Shown: piece after piece, positions 63,727-64,000 of the stretch | How the letters are laid out: each line of letters begins with the position of its first letter | How positions within the stretch are numbered: position 1 is the stretch's first letter | Assembly: GCF_039822265.1 (NCBI RefSeq) | Contig: NZ_JBAJEX010000001.1 | Span: 496,001-560,000, forward strand | Direction: 5' to 3' | Length of the DNA: 64,000 nt | Source: Thiobacter sp. AK1 | Lineage (GTDB): Bacteria > Pseudomonadota > Gammaproteobacteria > Burkholderiales > Thiobacteraceae | Made by a program: the position numbers and the translations under genes | The notes under the pieces: model-generated | Databases searched by the model: none | The model's input: the letters and a program-made list of their open reading frames with translations, nothing else | What the model was told of the DNA's origin: nothing

Positions 63727-64000
63727 TCAACGAACGCGAATCCGCCCGCGCATGCCGGCCTCGAAATGGCCGGGGATGAGGCAGGCGAACTCGACCTGAC
63801 CGGCGCGGGTGAATGTCCAGGTGAGGGTGGCTTCCTGCCCCGGCGCCACCCTGACCATATTCGGGTCACTGTGTTCCATGTCGGGATAGCGCCGCATCAG
63901 CGCGGCATGTTCGGTCAGCTCCCGGCTACGCCCCAAAACGAACTCATGGGTCTGCGTGCCACGGTTACGCACCACGAAGCGCACCGTCTCGCCCCGCCGC
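63727..64000 (-). CDS. Cupredoxin-type copper protein (partial, 5' end outside window)
   Basis: The C-terminal 90 residues of a plastocyanin-like cupredoxin; the open frame runs past the right window edge without a start codon that makes structural sense. The type 1 copper ligands are visible: a His in 'GTQTHEFVLG' and Cys, His and Met in 'FACLIPGHFEAGMRG'. 'HSDPNMVRVAPGQEATLTW' is typical of the exported cupredoxin family often found with CusF and multicopper oxidases. First visible gene of the minus-strand copper group. Confidence 0.88.
   Translation of the reverse strand, partial: RRGETVRFVVRNRGTQTHEFVLGRSRELTEHAALMRRYPDMEHSDPNMVRVAPGQEATLTWTFTRAGQVEFACLIPGHFEAGMRGRIRVR

Overview
The window is a high-GC chromosomal segment, most likely from a chemolithotrophic sulfur-oxidising betaproteobacterium (Thiobacillus/Hydrogenophilales-like or a relative; the genus cannot be fixed from sequence reading alone). 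The evidence is a qmoA-qmoB-hdrC-hdrB operon of the type that pairs with APS reductase, the classical betaproteobacterial run gyrA-serC-serA-pheA-hisC-aroF-tyrA-aroA/cmk-rpsA-ihfB-lapA-lapB-pyrF-ugd-rfaE-hldD, DUF3579 and DUF2173 proteins, and paired cyanophycin synthetases. I saw no insertion sequence, prophage, CRISPR array, rRNA or tRNA gene. The only RNA gene is tmRNA.

Layout. 1-2.2 kb: DUF3579 protein, cobalamin adenosyltransferase, and an ammonium transporter with a sigma-54-type promoter. 2.4-10 kb: a degenerate EAL/HDOD protein, the Qmo/Hdr electron-transfer operon with a small acidic protein at its end, and a small phosphoesterase. 10-15.3 kb: a GGDEF/EAL protein behind cysS and gltX. 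15.4-21.2 kb (+ strand): a TPR protein and an L,D-transpeptidase sharing a C-terminal domain, ppiA and ppiB overlapping out of frame, lpxH, a second DAHP synthase and a GlcG/HbpS-like protein. 21.2-22.5 kb: a repeat-rich gap (REP pair, interspersed repeat) and two small unknown proteins. 22.5-41.4 kb (- strand): the long housekeeping run for serine, aromatic amino acids, translation, LPS heptose and LPS assembly control. 41.6-46.1 kb (+ strand): OmpA-like protein, a deaminase-ubiG-mupP/gph run, a small unknown protein and tmRNA.

46.3-52.6 kb holds katG, a one-domain EamA protein and the most unusual unit: a PAS/AAA+/Fis sigma-54 activator transcribed away from two tandem DUF2173 (roadblock-like) genes and an SCP2-like gene. 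These are preceded by a near-perfect -24/-12 promoter and two palindromic candidate activator sites. A PCuAC copper chaperone follows. 52.6-60.3 kb is a cyanophycin locus: DUF1854 protein and a fused ABC exporter facing two synthetases, one with an intact Mur-ligase P-loop and one shorter with a destroyed P-loop (CphA2-like). 60.4-64 kb holds an SHP-diheme cytochrome-cytochrome b operon and, converging on it, a copper/haem periplasmic operon (cupredoxin, CusF-like, c-type cytochrome, SHOCT protein, and an apparently frameshifted membrane-anchored protein).

Functional picture: electrons from sulfur oxidation through Qmo/Hdr, ammonium uptake, nitrogen storage as cyanophycin, envelope biogenesis, and a periplasmic copper/haem redox set at the right edge. 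The role of the sigma-54-controlled DUF2173/SCP2 unit is unknown and is the best candidate here for an undescribed system.
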